Shown here piece by piece: positions 40,714 through 49,443 of a DNA stretch of 54,667 bases; the stretch's first letter is position 1, and each line of letters starts with the position of its first letter. Both the position numbers and the translations under genes were made by a program. Source of the DNA: a virus; the IMG/VR virus record IMGVR_UViG_3300042484_001283, positions 1-54,667 of that record. One strand, given 5' to 3'. The notes under the pieces were generated by a model, which was not told where the DNA came from, ran no database searches, and saw only the letters and a list, made by a program, of their open reading frames with translations.

Positions 40714-41157
40714 CTATTTATTCGTTATTCCCAATTCTTTTTCAGTTAATATAAGAAATTTCCATGTTCTATCAAGACAGAACTCGGTTGCTGCTTTCCA
40801 CTTTGCTTGATTCACACCCCAAGTCATTACTTCTTGAAGAAACTGTTTTGTTTTTCTTTTTGGGATTTTTGGTTCTCGTGTAAATTTAGCAGGTTTAATT
40901 TCAATTAAATAACGTTGATTATTGACTTTGATATAGAAGTCGACGAAGTATCTATGGACTCTTCCATCAACAGGGGATCTATATGGTATCGCAAGTTCTT
41001 CTGATCCCCACTCGGAAACACTATCATTTGCATCACACCACTTCATAAACTTCAATTCATAACTTGAACGGAAAATGATGTTGGTCGGATCCCCAATATA
41101 CTTATTGGGTTTTTGAATATTGTATCTACCTTTTAAGGAATCTCTTGAATAAACCAT
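40714..41157 (-). CDS. 4: gp4-like head completion protein (endonuclease fold)
   Basis: The start at 41157 gives a 147-aa protein (T4 gp4 is about 150); the longer frame would run through the promoters. YIGDPTNIIFRSSYELKFMKWCD, WGSEELAIPYRSPVDGRVHRYFVDFYIK and LIEIKPAKFTREPKIP with NQAKWKAATEFC match the gp4 (gp50/65) head-completion nuclease. The E-x-K in IEIKP and D in FVDF are consistent with an endonuclease-like active site. Confidence 0.85.
   Translation of the reverse strand: MVYSRDSLKGRYNIQKPNKYIGDPTNIIFRSSYELKFMKWCDANDSVSEWGSEELAIPYRSPVDGRVHRYFVDFYIKVNNQRYLIEIKPAKFTREPKIPKRKTKQFLQEVMTWGVNQAKWKAATEFCLDRTWKFLILTEKELGITNK
40715..40722 (-). promoter_or_regulatory. Late-promoter-like box AATAAATA (minus strand)
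   Basis: On the minus strand AATAAATA precedes the ATG at 40708 by 6 bases. It overlaps the stop codon of the upstream gp4-like gene. Confidence 0.35.
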
Positions 41158-41164
41158 ATAAATA
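41157..41164 (+). promoter_or_regulatory. T4-type late promoter TATAAATA
   Basis: Exact TATAAATA, 33 bases before the GTG of the gp48-like gene. Expected to be activated by gp55/gp33 and the clamp. Confidence 0.7.
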
Positions 41165-41188
41165 TAAGAAAATAACCAATCTAAGGGA

Positions 41189-41196
41189 TATTTATA
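41189..41196 (-). promoter_or_regulatory. T4-type late promoter TATAAATA (minus strand)
   Basis: Exact TATAAATA on the minus strand, 31 bases before the ATG of the gp4-like gene. It faces the plus-strand late promoter at 41157, so the two overlap head to head. Confidence 0.7.
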
Positions 41197-41197
41197 A

Positions 41198-42310
41198 GTG
41201 GCAGATAAAGAAGAATTTACTGACAAAGATCCAAGAGCGGGATTTGTTAATGGCACTGCTGGAGTTCAAGGTGCGATACGGTATCCACTTGATTTGGAAG
41301 ATCAGTCCCCACATTATATTATCTTCTATCCACTAGTAAGAGAAGATTCGCGTCTCGGTAAATCCTTTAAAAATGCAGGTGCTGCCGTTTTTGATAAGAG
41401 TGCAGAAAATGTTACTGATCCAAAACTCGCTACAAAAGTGGCGGCTGCTCAGGGTGCAGGTATTGGCGCTGGTCTTGGTATCGCTGAACAGTTGGCTAAG
41501 GGTGGAGGTAAAAATGCAGGTGGGGTATCTTTACTTTCTAGACTTGGTAGTGTAGCTGCCAAAACCTTTGGGGGAGGGGTTGCGGGTGTCGTAGCTAACG
41601 CAGTGGCAGGCGGAAGTCAGGAACTATATCGAGGTGCTGGTGCGATTGCTCTTCAGATGCCTGAAAATAAAATGTCTTCTGGATATAAAGCAACGTGGGA
41701 AGCAGAAAGTATGGGTACGCTGCTCGGTGCGATCGGATCTGGTAATAGATCTTTATTGGGTGCGGCGAATCCATTAAGTCCAGATAATATGAAACTGGCA
41801 CTACGTTCTGGTGGTAAACTTGCAAAAGTTTTAGGCGGTAATGTGACTGATGTCAATAGAGTATTAGAAAATAATACTAAGAGTGTGCCGAATCCATATA
41901 AAGAACAATTTTTCAGATCAATGTCGAATAGAACATTCATGTTTGAATACAATTTCGCTCCGAGAAGTTTAAAAGAAGCAGAGGCAGTTTTTAGTCGTAA
42001 AACTGGGGCGGCGGGAGATGGTATGGGAATCATTCAAAAGTTCGCATATCATATGCACCCAGAACTCAAAGACTCGGGATACTTCTTTAACTATCCATCT
42101 GAATTTTCTATCGTTTATTATAATGCAGGAAAAGAAAATACATATGTTCGTAAAATTTCGACGTGTGTTCTTACTAATATGACAGTAGACTATGGTAGCG
42201 ACACTGGATTTACATCGTTCGAAGAAGGTATGCCGACACATGCTACTATGCGATTAGAATTTTTAGAACTAGAACTTATGACCGCACAAAGAGTTTATCA
42301 AGGATTTTAA
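41198..42310 (+). CDS. 48: gp48-like baseplate tube cap
   Basis: GTG start after AAGGGAT. 370 aa. The C-terminal half has FFRSMSNRTFMFEYNFAPRS, AYHMHPELKDSGYFFNYPSEF and KISTCVLTNMTVDYGSDTG, conserved in gp48 of T4-like phages, which caps the baseplate hub and starts tail-tube assembly. The N-terminal half has a Gly/Ala-rich region (about 65-145) that could be flexible or hydrophobic. Follows a late promoter. Confidence 0.8.
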   Translation: MADKEEFTDKDPRAGFVNGTAGVQGAIRYPLDLEDQSPHYIIFYPLVREDSRLGKSFKNAGAAVFDKSAENVTDPKLATKVAAAQGAGIGAGLGIAEQLAKGGGKNAGGVSLLSRLGSVAAKTFGGGVAGVVANAVAGGSQELYRGAGAIALQMPENKMSSGYKATWEAESMGTLLGAIGSGNRSLLGAANPLSPDNMKLALRSGGKLAKVLGGNVTDVNRVLENNTKSVPNPYKEQFFRSMSNRTFMFEYNFAPRSLKEAEAVFSRKTGAAGDGMGIIQKFAYHMHPELKDSGYFFNYPSEFSIVYYNAGKENTYVRKISTCVLTNMTVDYGSDTGFTSFEEGMPTHATMRLEFLELELMTAQRVYQGF

Positions 42311-42311
42311 A

Positions 42312-42842
42312 ATGTATTTTAGACAATTTCCAGTATTACGAGGAAAGTTCGATGGTACCTATAAGGGTGTCACGGATATTTTCTTGCGAGTCGCACCACA
42401 AAATCCTATTAAAAAAATAGAATTTTTAGAAACAACTTATGTTCGAGATGGAGAAACTCCAGAATTACTAGCATATAAAATGTATGATAGAGAAGATTAT
42501 CATTGGATTTTAATATTGATCAATAATATCGTCGATGTTCGCGAAGAATGGCCGAGAAAAGAAAGAGATCTTTATTCTTATTGCCTAGAAAAGTATGGTG
42601 AGAATAATATCTATCAGGCAGTGCATCACTACAGAACGACAGATAAACTAGTATTGCAGGGTGTACCAAAGGGAATTATTGTTGATTACGATGGAGCAAA
42701 GATTTCATCTGGTGAACATGAACCAGTTTCAAACTGGGATTATGAATTCGAATTAAACGAAGACAAACGAGAAATTAAGTATATCCCTAAGAATTTACTT
42801 GGCAAATTTGTTTCGGAATTCCAACGAATAATTAGAGCATAA
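42312..42842 (+). CDS. 53: gp53-like baseplate wedge protein
   Basis: 176 aa. MYFRQFPVLRGKFDGTYKGV and VRDGETPELLAYKMYDREDYHWILILINNIVD are the diagnostic gp53 blocks (xY-V-x-DGExPE-x-LA and YxDxxxHWxIL). It has a single base gap to the previous gene and to the next, so the three are coupled. Confidence 0.85.
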   Translation: MYFRQFPVLRGKFDGTYKGVTDIFLRVAPQNPIKKIEFLETTYVRDGETPELLAYKMYDREDYHWILILINNIVDVREEWPRKERDLYSYCLEKYGENNIYQAVHHYRTTDKLVLQGVPKGIIVDYDGAKISSGEHEPVSNWDYEFELNEDKREIKYIPKNLLGKFVSEFQRIIRA

Positions 42843-42843
42843 T

Positions 42844-44859
42844 ATGGCAGTAGATTCTAATTCAAAATCATTATCAAATCCTGGTGACGTAACATTTAAG
42901 ACTGTTGAAATTCAAAGTGTCAACGGTGACATTCTTGACATCAAAAATTTTGTCGTCGAACTAAACATCTATGAGGATATATTCTCAAACGCACTACAAG
43001 GTGTGTTGATGGTTGTAGATTCGAAAGAACTTATATCTGGGTTGCCTCTAGTCGGCGACGAACTGTTGAATATTTGGATACAAACTCCAACCTTTGGTGA
43101 TGGATACGGCGACAGTATCAAAAAAACTTTCTCAATTTATTCTATTAAGAATAGAATGCTTAATGCTGACCGTGAGCAAATGTACTCATTATATTTTTGT
43201 TCTATGGAAGCAGTCAGCGATAATATCACACAAGTCAGTAAAAAGTATGAGGGTACTACAGACGAAATTGCAGACAAACTGTATACGGAGTTTTTAAAAC
43301 AAAAACGCTGTTTCGGCGGTATCGATAATAAAGACGAAACCCCAATGATTATCGCAGATACTCCACATGAAGGTAAGATTGCTTTCGTAGCAAATATGTG
43401 GTCTCCATTTCGCTGTCTCAATTATGTTGCGCAGAGATCTATCGGAGCAAAACAAAAAGCGCCAAGTTTCTTATTCTATGAAACCAAAACAGGATTTTAC
43501 TTCACTTCTATTGACAATTTAATCAAGAATCAGTTAGATGACAGTTCTGTATATGCAGAATATGTGTATTTACCGAAACCTGTTGATCCTACAATCGAGT
43601 TGGAAGATAAAGAAACAATACATACGGTGAAACCTGGATTAGACAAAGCATTTAGTACTGTATCAGATATTCGTTTCAGTGAACAGGTTGATATTCTGAA
43701 GTCACAAGACAATGGAAGATTTGCCAGCACTACCACAGTTTTTGATATTATGATCAAACAAGCAACGAATGCCCCGCACGATTATTCATATTCATATCCT
43801 GATATTGTTCATATGGAAAATTACAGAATTGAAAATGGTAAGGCAACATTTGATGAAGGAGCAAAGGATAATATGACATATCCTGCGAACGTAACTCGTT
43901 CAGCATTGTCTAAGCGTTTCTTCCGTCCCGTGCACAGAAAAGTTCTTACTACGAGCGACGACGATTTACTAGACTATTCACCAGATCTATGGTTGGGCAT
44001 GCGCCAAAGCGTTCTTGAAGATATTTCTGGATTGCGAATGCACATCACGGTTCCTGGAAGAACGGATGCTGAGGTTGGTAAGATTATCAATTTCAAATAT
44101 CCTAAAGTTGGAGATGGCGCAGATAAATCAGATCCAAAGAACCAATGGGATCCGTTCCTTTCTGGTGTTTGGATGATCACTGCTATTCACCATAAAATTA
44201 CTCCAGTCGCGCACAATATGATTTTGGAAATTGCCAAGGATTCGTTCCATACAGCGTTCCAAGAAATTGATCGTGCACCACCACCGAATCCTCCTCCTCC
44301 TGCTGCTGCGGATGATCCCGAAAATTCTGGTGAACAATCTGGTGAACAAGCACAACAACAAAACGGTGCAACCCCAGCGTCTTCTGGACCAGTAAATAAA
44401 CAAGGGTGGGTTCACCCAACTGGTGGCATAGGACGAATTACCAGTGCTTATGGTGACACTAGTCGACCGAAAGGAGGTTCGAACCCGCATTTGGGTATGG
44501 ATATTGGAAGGCAACTTTCTCCTGCAAAGGAGATTAATGGACAAGTTGTTTATTCTGTCTTAGACGGTGTAGTTCTCTTGGCAGGATGGCAATCATCAGA
44601 TCACAAGTCGGGTGGCGGGGTTCGTGTGCTCATCCAGCATAAAGACAGAAATCTGACATCCTTTTATGGACATTTAAAGGAAGGTTCTTTGATGGTTAAG
44701 GTCGGAGATAAGGTAAAGGCTGGACAACCAATTGGGCGTGTCAATAACTCTGGATCCTCTACAGCTGCCCACTTACACTTTCAGTTGCATAAAGGACTTA
44801 ATGGTGCTGGTCAAAAAATTGACCCGCTTCCTTATCTGGCTCCATGGAAGGGGCGGTAA
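42844..44859 (+). CDS. gp27-like baseplate hub fused to M23 peptidase
   Basis: 671 aa. The N-terminal 470 residues are gp27-like (VELNIYEDIFSNALQGVLMVVDS, IYSIKNRM and LDYSPDLWLGMRQSVLEDISGLRMHITVPGR), the trimeric hub to which the spike binds. A Pro/Gln-rich linker (PPPNPPPPAAA) leads to an M23 domain: SNPHLGMDIG (HxxxD zinc ligands, about residue 550), FYGHLKEGSL and STAAHLHFQLH (HxH, about residue 642). The hub therefore carries a lysostaphin-type peptidoglycan endopeptidase, which T4 gp27 lacks. ATG follows a stop directly. Confidence 0.82.
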   Translation: MAVDSNSKSLSNPGDVTFKTVEIQSVNGDILDIKNFVVELNIYEDIFSNALQGVLMVVDSKELISGLPLVGDELLNIWIQTPTFGDGYGDSIKKTFSIYSIKNRMLNADREQMYSLYFCSMEAVSDNITQVSKKYEGTTDEIADKLYTEFLKQKRCFGGIDNKDETPMIIADTPHEGKIAFVANMWSPFRCLNYVAQRSIGAKQKAPSFLFYETKTGFYFTSIDNLIKNQLDDSSVYAEYVYLPKPVDPTIELEDKETIHTVKPGLDKAFSTVSDIRFSEQVDILKSQDNGRFASTTTVFDIMIKQATNAPHDYSYSYPDIVHMENYRIENGKATFDEGAKDNMTYPANVTRSALSKRFFRPVHRKVLTTSDDDLLDYSPDLWLGMRQSVLEDISGLRMHITVPGRTDAEVGKIINFKYPKVGDGADKSDPKNQWDPFLSGVWMITAIHHKITPVAHNMILEIAKDSFHTAFQEIDRAPPPNPPPPAAADDPENSGEQSGEQAQQQNGATPASSGPVNKQGWVHPTGGIGRITSAYGDTSRPKGGSNPHLGMDIGRQLSPAKEINGQVVYSVLDGVVLLAGWQSSDHKSGGGVRVLIQHKDRNLTSFYGHLKEGSLMVKVGDKVKAGQPIGRVNNSGSSTAAHLHFQLHKGLNGAGQKIDPLPYLAPWKGR

Positions 44860-44916
44860 TGACAGATAATTTCTTTTCAAAATGGTGGCAGTAATGACAG
44901 ATAATTTCTTTTCAAA
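44856..44916 (+). repeat. Tandem duplication of 35 bp at a gene start
   Basis: Twenty-six bases at 44856-44881 recur at 44891-44916 (offset 35). The first copy has ATG at 44859 overlapping the hub stop (TAATG) and encodes an 11-residue ORF, MTDNFFSKWWQ, ending in TAATG that overlaps the real start at 44894. Coupled translation therefore survives the duplication. Confidence 0.9.
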
Positions 44917-46024
44917 TAATGATTCAAACTTCTATTGGTTCTTCGGATGTGTCGAGGATCGTGATGATCCGATGCGTATTGGTCGAGTAAAACTGCGAAT
45001 TCTCGGTTATCATACTGATGATAAAGAGCAGTTACCAACTGATGATCTTCCATGGGCGATGCCAATTATGCCAGCAAACAGTGCCAGTACTTCTGGTATT
45101 GGTTGGTCGCCGACTGGTCCAGTAGAAGGTACGTGGGTGTGGGGATTCTTTATGGATGGTGCAGAAGGGCAACAACCTGCATTCGTTGGAACAATTAACG
45201 CTGTTCCTGAGAGTAACGGTAGTGGCGGTGGTAGTGGAGATGGATCTGGGAACTCACCTACCTCTGGTGGTAGTGGAGGCGCAGGTGATGGTGGTAAAGT
45301 GGATCCTGCTGAATTGGCAAAACTCAGCAATTGTGATTGTACCACGTTAGCAAAATCCCAGATGGCGAGGGGTAATAAAGCAAATATGCAAGTAATCATC
45401 AAGGCAGGGCAAAGCGCAGGGTATCCACCTAAAGCGATTGCAGGATTGCTTGCTATAGCAGGAGTTGAATGCGGATTTGTTCCTGTAAACGAGGATACTC
45501 GATATACAAATGTATCTGTTTTGAAAAAAGAATTTAGTAATGTATATAACCATCCAAATCCAGATGCATTTGCACGTGCTATAGTTGCTGGTGGAAGTGT
45601 CGCTTGTGCAAATGCTATTTACGGTGGACGTGGAGGTAATGCAAAAACCATTCCTAATACGGGCAGTTTGGTTTCTACCGACAAAAACCAAGATGGATAC
45701 AAATATCGCGGAAGAGGATTTAACCAATTAACATTCAAGAGTAATTATGCCGCCTTGGGTAAAGCAATTGGTATGGGTAATCAATTGGTAGCAAATCCTG
45801 ATCTGGTAAATACTATTGAAGTTGCAGCAAAGGTTCTAACTCAATTTTACTTCACGGCAGGACTGAAGAAATCACAATTAAATGACGATAACATTGGTGG
45901 TAGATTGATTAAATTGACAGGTAATGATATGAAAGGTGGTAAAGGTCCAACGAGTCATGAACAGAAAGCTGCATTATATAAGTGCTTTATGGAAAACTAT
46001 ACTAAGAACGGGAATTTTATCTAA
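44894..46024 (+). CDS. gp5-like OB-fold hub protein with GH19 lysozyme domain
   Basis: Starts MTDNFFSNNDSNFYWFFGCVEDRDDPMRIGRVKLRI, the gp5 OB-fold beginning (V-E-D-R-x-D-P-x-x-x-GRV). VWGFFMDGAEGQQPAFVGTI ends the OB domain. A Gly/Ser linker (about 112-140) separates it from a GH19 (chitinase/lysozyme) domain: a Glu in AGVECGF (about residue 195), YKYRGRGFNQLTFKSNY and ANPDLVNTIEVAAKVLTQFYF. About 376 aa. T4 gp5 has a GH24 lysozyme instead. The beta-helix needle is encoded separately next. Confidence 0.82.
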   Translation: MTDNFFSNNDSNFYWFFGCVEDRDDPMRIGRVKLRILGYHTDDKEQLPTDDLPWAMPIMPANSASTSGIGWSPTGPVEGTWVWGFFMDGAEGQQPAFVGTINAVPESNGSGGGSGDGSGNSPTSGGSGGAGDGGKVDPAELAKLSNCDCTTLAKSQMARGNKANMQVIIKAGQSAGYPPKAIAGLLAIAGVECGFVPVNEDTRYTNVSVLKKEFSNVYNHPNPDAFARAIVAGGSVACANAIYGGRGGNAKTIPNTGSLVSTDKNQDGYKYRGRGFNQLTFKSNYAALGKAIGMGNQLVANPDLVNTIEVAAKVLTQFYFTAGLKKSQLNDDNIGGRLIKLTGNDMKGGKGPTSHEQKAALYKCFMENYTKNGNFI

Positions 46025-49000
46025 TGTTGGATGTTCTGCGCGATCAAGACTTATCTAAAATTCTAGATAATACCAAAATAAGTAAGGTTCTCTCTGAGAT
46101 AGAAGTCAAGCAATTGATGGGATCCATCGCACAAGATGTGGGTGGTGGTGCACATTCTACGATTTCAGACAGCGGTAAGGTTGGAGCATACGGGTTTAAT
46201 CTTGAAGCACTACAAACAGTTGGTGCAGTGGCACCTAATGCTGTCGAAAAAACATTAGAGAATATCAAAAAGAATATTCCTGGTATTTCAATACTGACAA
46301 AGAAAACTTGGGTTAGAGCACAGGCATCTGATCCTCTAGCGAAGTTTGGTCTTGGTGGATTGATTGGTAAAAATCTCGGTAAAAACTTTGCGCTTGATGC
46401 TCTTAATAAATTGGGACTTCCGATTCCAACGAATATTGGTAACGTTGGTAATAATCTAAACTTTGCTGCTCTCGCTGATCCAAAAATTTGGACTGCAAAA
46501 CTAGGCACCGCTGCAGAAACTGCAAATAAGGTTGTTAATGCGGCAAATGGTTCTGTTGGGTCCGCAGTTTCTTCAGTTAAAAATACTCTTTCTAAAGAAG
46601 TGTCTGGTCTTACAACTAAACTTGCAGTAGTAGGAACACCAACAAAATCGAATGAAGTATTAAGCACTACAAATAAAATGGTTAAGACCATAACAAAAAC
46701 ACTTACTTCGTCTGCAGTAAAATCTGCGACCGAATTAATTACCAATTCAGTTAAACTTCCATCCGCGACTAAGGGTGCATTTGAATTGGTTTCCAAACAG
46801 ATTGATACAAAAACATCTGCGGTTAATGAGGCAATTGATGTTTCTTTTGATCCATTCAGAATAGTACCTTCTATTGAAAACCTAACAACTGCAGTGTCTG
46901 CAGTTACCTCGTTGGTTAATACACACGAAACAGAAATCACAGAAATTATTGATGATGCTCACATCGGACAGATTACTAATCTTGGTGGTGGTGGAAGTGG
47001 ATTTCTAAACGATCCATTCGCGCAAAACAACGCAATGGTTTCTCTGCTCGATAGAAATATTAAATCTCTTCTATCTTCAAAGGCGATTTCATTAGACTCT
47101 CCCAAAGATGTTATCTTAGGAATGTTGTCAGTTGCTAATGGTCAGGGAATTGACACCGCGATTAAGTTTGCTAATGGATTGATTAAGACAAGTTCTAATG
47201 GGAAAACCTCCAACGACTTCTTTGGTGTTGGGTTTTCTGCAAATAAATTATTTGACGAACTCTTGGCAATAAGACCTGGATCCCCAACAATCTCTGCACC
47301 AAATCCTGCAACACTTGCTCAGGCAAAACCAACTGTTGCCAACCAACCGACAAACGAAGGACTGCGAGATAGCAATCCTCGTATTGGATATAAAGATCCA
47401 AATAACGTTTATCCCAAGAAGGAATATCTCGAAGCAGGTAATGGTGACGTTAATGCGCTTGCTGTTGGAAAAAATCCAGGAGAAACTAAAGCACTACCAC
47501 AGGATCAAACGATTCATGGTCAACATGATGCGCAGAGAACCACGTCGAAACCTATTGCGGGTAGAACAGGAGAATCTGTTTCTCAACCGAAGTCTGCCTT
47601 TGCTGCTGAGTATCCATACAACCATACATACCAGAGTGAATCTGGACACACTATGGAATTCGATGATACTCCAAATGCAGAACGTGTTTCGTTAAACCAC
47701 AAATCAGGGTCATTCCTAGAAATGCGCCCAGATGGTTCACAGGTAAATAAAATTATCGGTGACGGTTATACAGTTATCGATCGCAATGGTGTTATTACCA
47801 TCGAGGGTAAGGCAAATGTTCACGTTGGTGGTAGTTGTAATATTTACGTAGCAAACAACTGTAATCTTACAGTTGGGGGTAATACAAATATTGACACACA
47901 CGGAAACGTCGACTGGAAAGTCGGTGGCAACATGAACCTTGCGGTCAAAGGAACTTTCGCCACTCGCGTCGATGGCGATTATTCTATGGATGTGAGCGGT
48001 GATATTGATTCAGCAACTTCTAAATCATATAGACTTGGTTCTGCAACAAGCGTTGACATCCTCTCAAATGGTAAAATCAATATCGATGCGTCCTCTGATA
48101 TTAACATTAAGTCTGACGCGAAGGCGAACGTCTTTGGCGCAGAGACAAACATCAAGGCATCTGGTAAGACAAATATCCAAGCAGGTTCTACTATGAACGT
48201 CAAGGGTGGTGGTGCTACCAATGTTGATGGTGCAATCATCACAGTAAATCCTGGAAGCGCAGGTTCAGCAGTAACAGCATCAGATGGGACTCCTCCTGAT
48301 ATTACTATTGTCGCAGATCCAGTGTCACCGATGAATCCGAGCGAACCAGAATTTGTTGGTGGTAATGGTGGTGTTTCTCCAGAAGAAGCAAAGGGTATGG
48401 ATTATGATGGCGAAGATGGCATTGCAGATAGAAACGCTGCTGGTATTGAAGATAGTGCGACTCCAGGAGAAGAAGGATCTAGTAATTTAGTAAGTGGAAG
48501 GGTTGCACCTACTGCATGTAATGTAACCAAGTCTGGAGTAAAACTTCCAGATATTAACATCTCAAATGGTATTAACTATGGAATGAAAATCTCTGATAAG
48601 TTTACTCTGAAAGACGTTATGGTAAAGGGTAAACTACGAAATTATGGTGGATTCAGTAAAGCAGACATGATTGCAAACATGCGCTGCTTGGCAGTAAACT
48701 GCTTGGATCCAATCAAAACTAAGTTCCCTGGAATGTATTTCACGTCAGGATTTAGAGATTATATTCCATCTGGTGGTTCTACGACCTCGCAGCACATGCT
48801 CGGGCAGGCAGTGGATATGAAATTCAATGGAATGACAAAGGGTCAATACCACGATGTAATCGTCCCGTGGATTGTCAAGAACGTTCCATATGACCAACTT
48901 CTTCTTGAGTATCTACCATCTGGCGGACATTGGATTCATATCTCGTTTAAAGAAAAAGGCAACAGATATCTGCACTTTACCATGTATAATCATAAACGTG

Positions 49001-49032
49001 TTTCGGCACCTGGAACTTTCAAAAAATACTAA
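46024..49032 (+). CDS. gp5-like beta-helix spike with C-terminal M15 peptidase
   Basis: 1002 aa. The N-terminal 550 residues are Ala/Thr/Val-rich (not recognised). About 570-740 is a gp5 C-type beta-helix: GSFLEMRPDGSQVNKIIGDG, then repeated VGG-x-x-N-x-x and GKINIDASSDINIKSDAKANV strands. The C-terminal 150 residues are an M15 (VanY/DacB-type) peptidase: TSGFRDYIPSGG, SQHMLGQAVDMKF (Hxx(G)xAxD zinc motif) and GGHWIHISF. The needle would thus carry a D-Ala-D-Ala type carboxypeptidase or endopeptidase at its far end. It starts as the GH19 gene ends (TAATG). Confidence 0.82.
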   Translation: MLDVLRDQDLSKILDNTKISKVLSEIEVKQLMGSIAQDVGGGAHSTISDSGKVGAYGFNLEALQTVGAVAPNAVEKTLENIKKNIPGISILTKKTWVRAQASDPLAKFGLGGLIGKNLGKNFALDALNKLGLPIPTNIGNVGNNLNFAALADPKIWTAKLGTAAETANKVVNAANGSVGSAVSSVKNTLSKEVSGLTTKLAVVGTPTKSNEVLSTTNKMVKTITKTLTSSAVKSATELITNSVKLPSATKGAFELVSKQIDTKTSAVNEAIDVSFDPFRIVPSIENLTTAVSAVTSLVNTHETEITEIIDDAHIGQITNLGGGGSGFLNDPFAQNNAMVSLLDRNIKSLLSSKAISLDSPKDVILGMLSVANGQGIDTAIKFANGLIKTSSNGKTSNDFFGVGFSANKLFDELLAIRPGSPTISAPNPATLAQAKPTVANQPTNEGLRDSNPRIGYKDPNNVYPKKEYLEAGNGDVNALAVGKNPGETKALPQDQTIHGQHDAQRTTSKPIAGRTGESVSQPKSAFAAEYPYNHTYQSESGHTMEFDDTPNAERVSLNHKSGSFLEMRPDGSQVNKIIGDGYTVIDRNGVITIEGKANVHVGGSCNIYVANNCNLTVGGNTNIDTHGNVDWKVGGNMNLAVKGTFATRVDGDYSMDVSGDIDSATSKSYRLGSATSVDILSNGKINIDASSDINIKSDAKANVFGAETNIKASGKTNIQAGSTMNVKGGGATNVDGAIITVNPGSAGSAVTASDGTPPDITIVADPVSPMNPSEPEFVGGNGGVSPEEAKGMDYDGEDGIADRNAAGIEDSATPGEEGSSNLVSGRVAPTACNVTKSGVKLPDINISNGINYGMKISDKFTLKDVMVKGKLRNYGGFSKADMIANMRCLAVNCLDPIKTKFPGMYFTSGFRDYIPSGGSTTSQHMLGQAVDMKFNGMTKGQYHDVIVPWIVKNVPYDQLLLEYLPSGGHWIHISFKEKGNRYLHFTMYNHKRVSAPGTFKKY

Positions 49033-49039
49033 AAAGGCA

Positions 49040-49047
49040 TATAAATA
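49040..49047 (+). promoter_or_regulatory. T4-type late promoter TATAAATA
   Basis: Exact TATAAATA 6 bases before the ATG of the gp25-like gene at 49054. Predicts a leader of about one base. Confidence 0.55.
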
Positions 49048-49053
49048 AGTATT

Positions 49054-49443
49054 ATGAAGACAGTCAGAATATACAAAGATTTAGATCTTTCCTTTACTCC
49101 GCATCCTGGAACGGGTGATGTGGGGATGAAGTTTGACATCAATTCAGTAAAGCAATCGCTTAGAATATTGTTGTTAACTTCCAACGGAGAAAGACCGTTT
49201 AACTATATTCTTGGTTCTCCGATTTATAAGATGTTGTTTGAACCTATGGATCTTATCACTGCGAATATGTTAGAATCGCAAATAACACTTCTAATCAAAC
49301 AGTTTGAACCTAGATGCAATCTTCAAATGGTTGAAGTGTCACCAAATTTCGACCTTAATCAGTATGATATAAACATCAGATTCTATGTAGTTGGTACTCC
49401 TGGTCCAATTACCTATTCAACATTCTTAAAGAGAGCTCGCTAA
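49054..49443 (+). CDS. 25: gp25-like baseplate wedge protein
   Basis: 129 aa. YKDLDLSFTPHPGTGDVGMKFDINSVKQSLRILLLTSNGERPF is the gp25 start (the R-x-L-L-T-x-x-GERxF block), followed by GSPIYKMLFEPMD and NQYDINIRFYVV. gp25 is the sheath-initiator-like wedge protein shared with type VI secretion TssE. The next gene starts immediately (TAAATGG). Confidence 0.92.
   Translation: MKTVRIYKDLDLSFTPHPGTGDVGMKFDINSVKQSLRILLLTSNGERPFNYILGSPIYKMLFEPMDLITANMLESQITLLIKQFEPRCNLQMVEVSPNFDLNQYDINIRFYVVGTPGPITYSTFLKRAR

Noticed and set aside
46044-46940. 298-codon minus-strand open frame inside the spike gene
   Set aside because: Antisense shadow of an Ala/Thr/Val-rich region; no promoter or ribosome binding site; the plus frame is a coherent structural gene.
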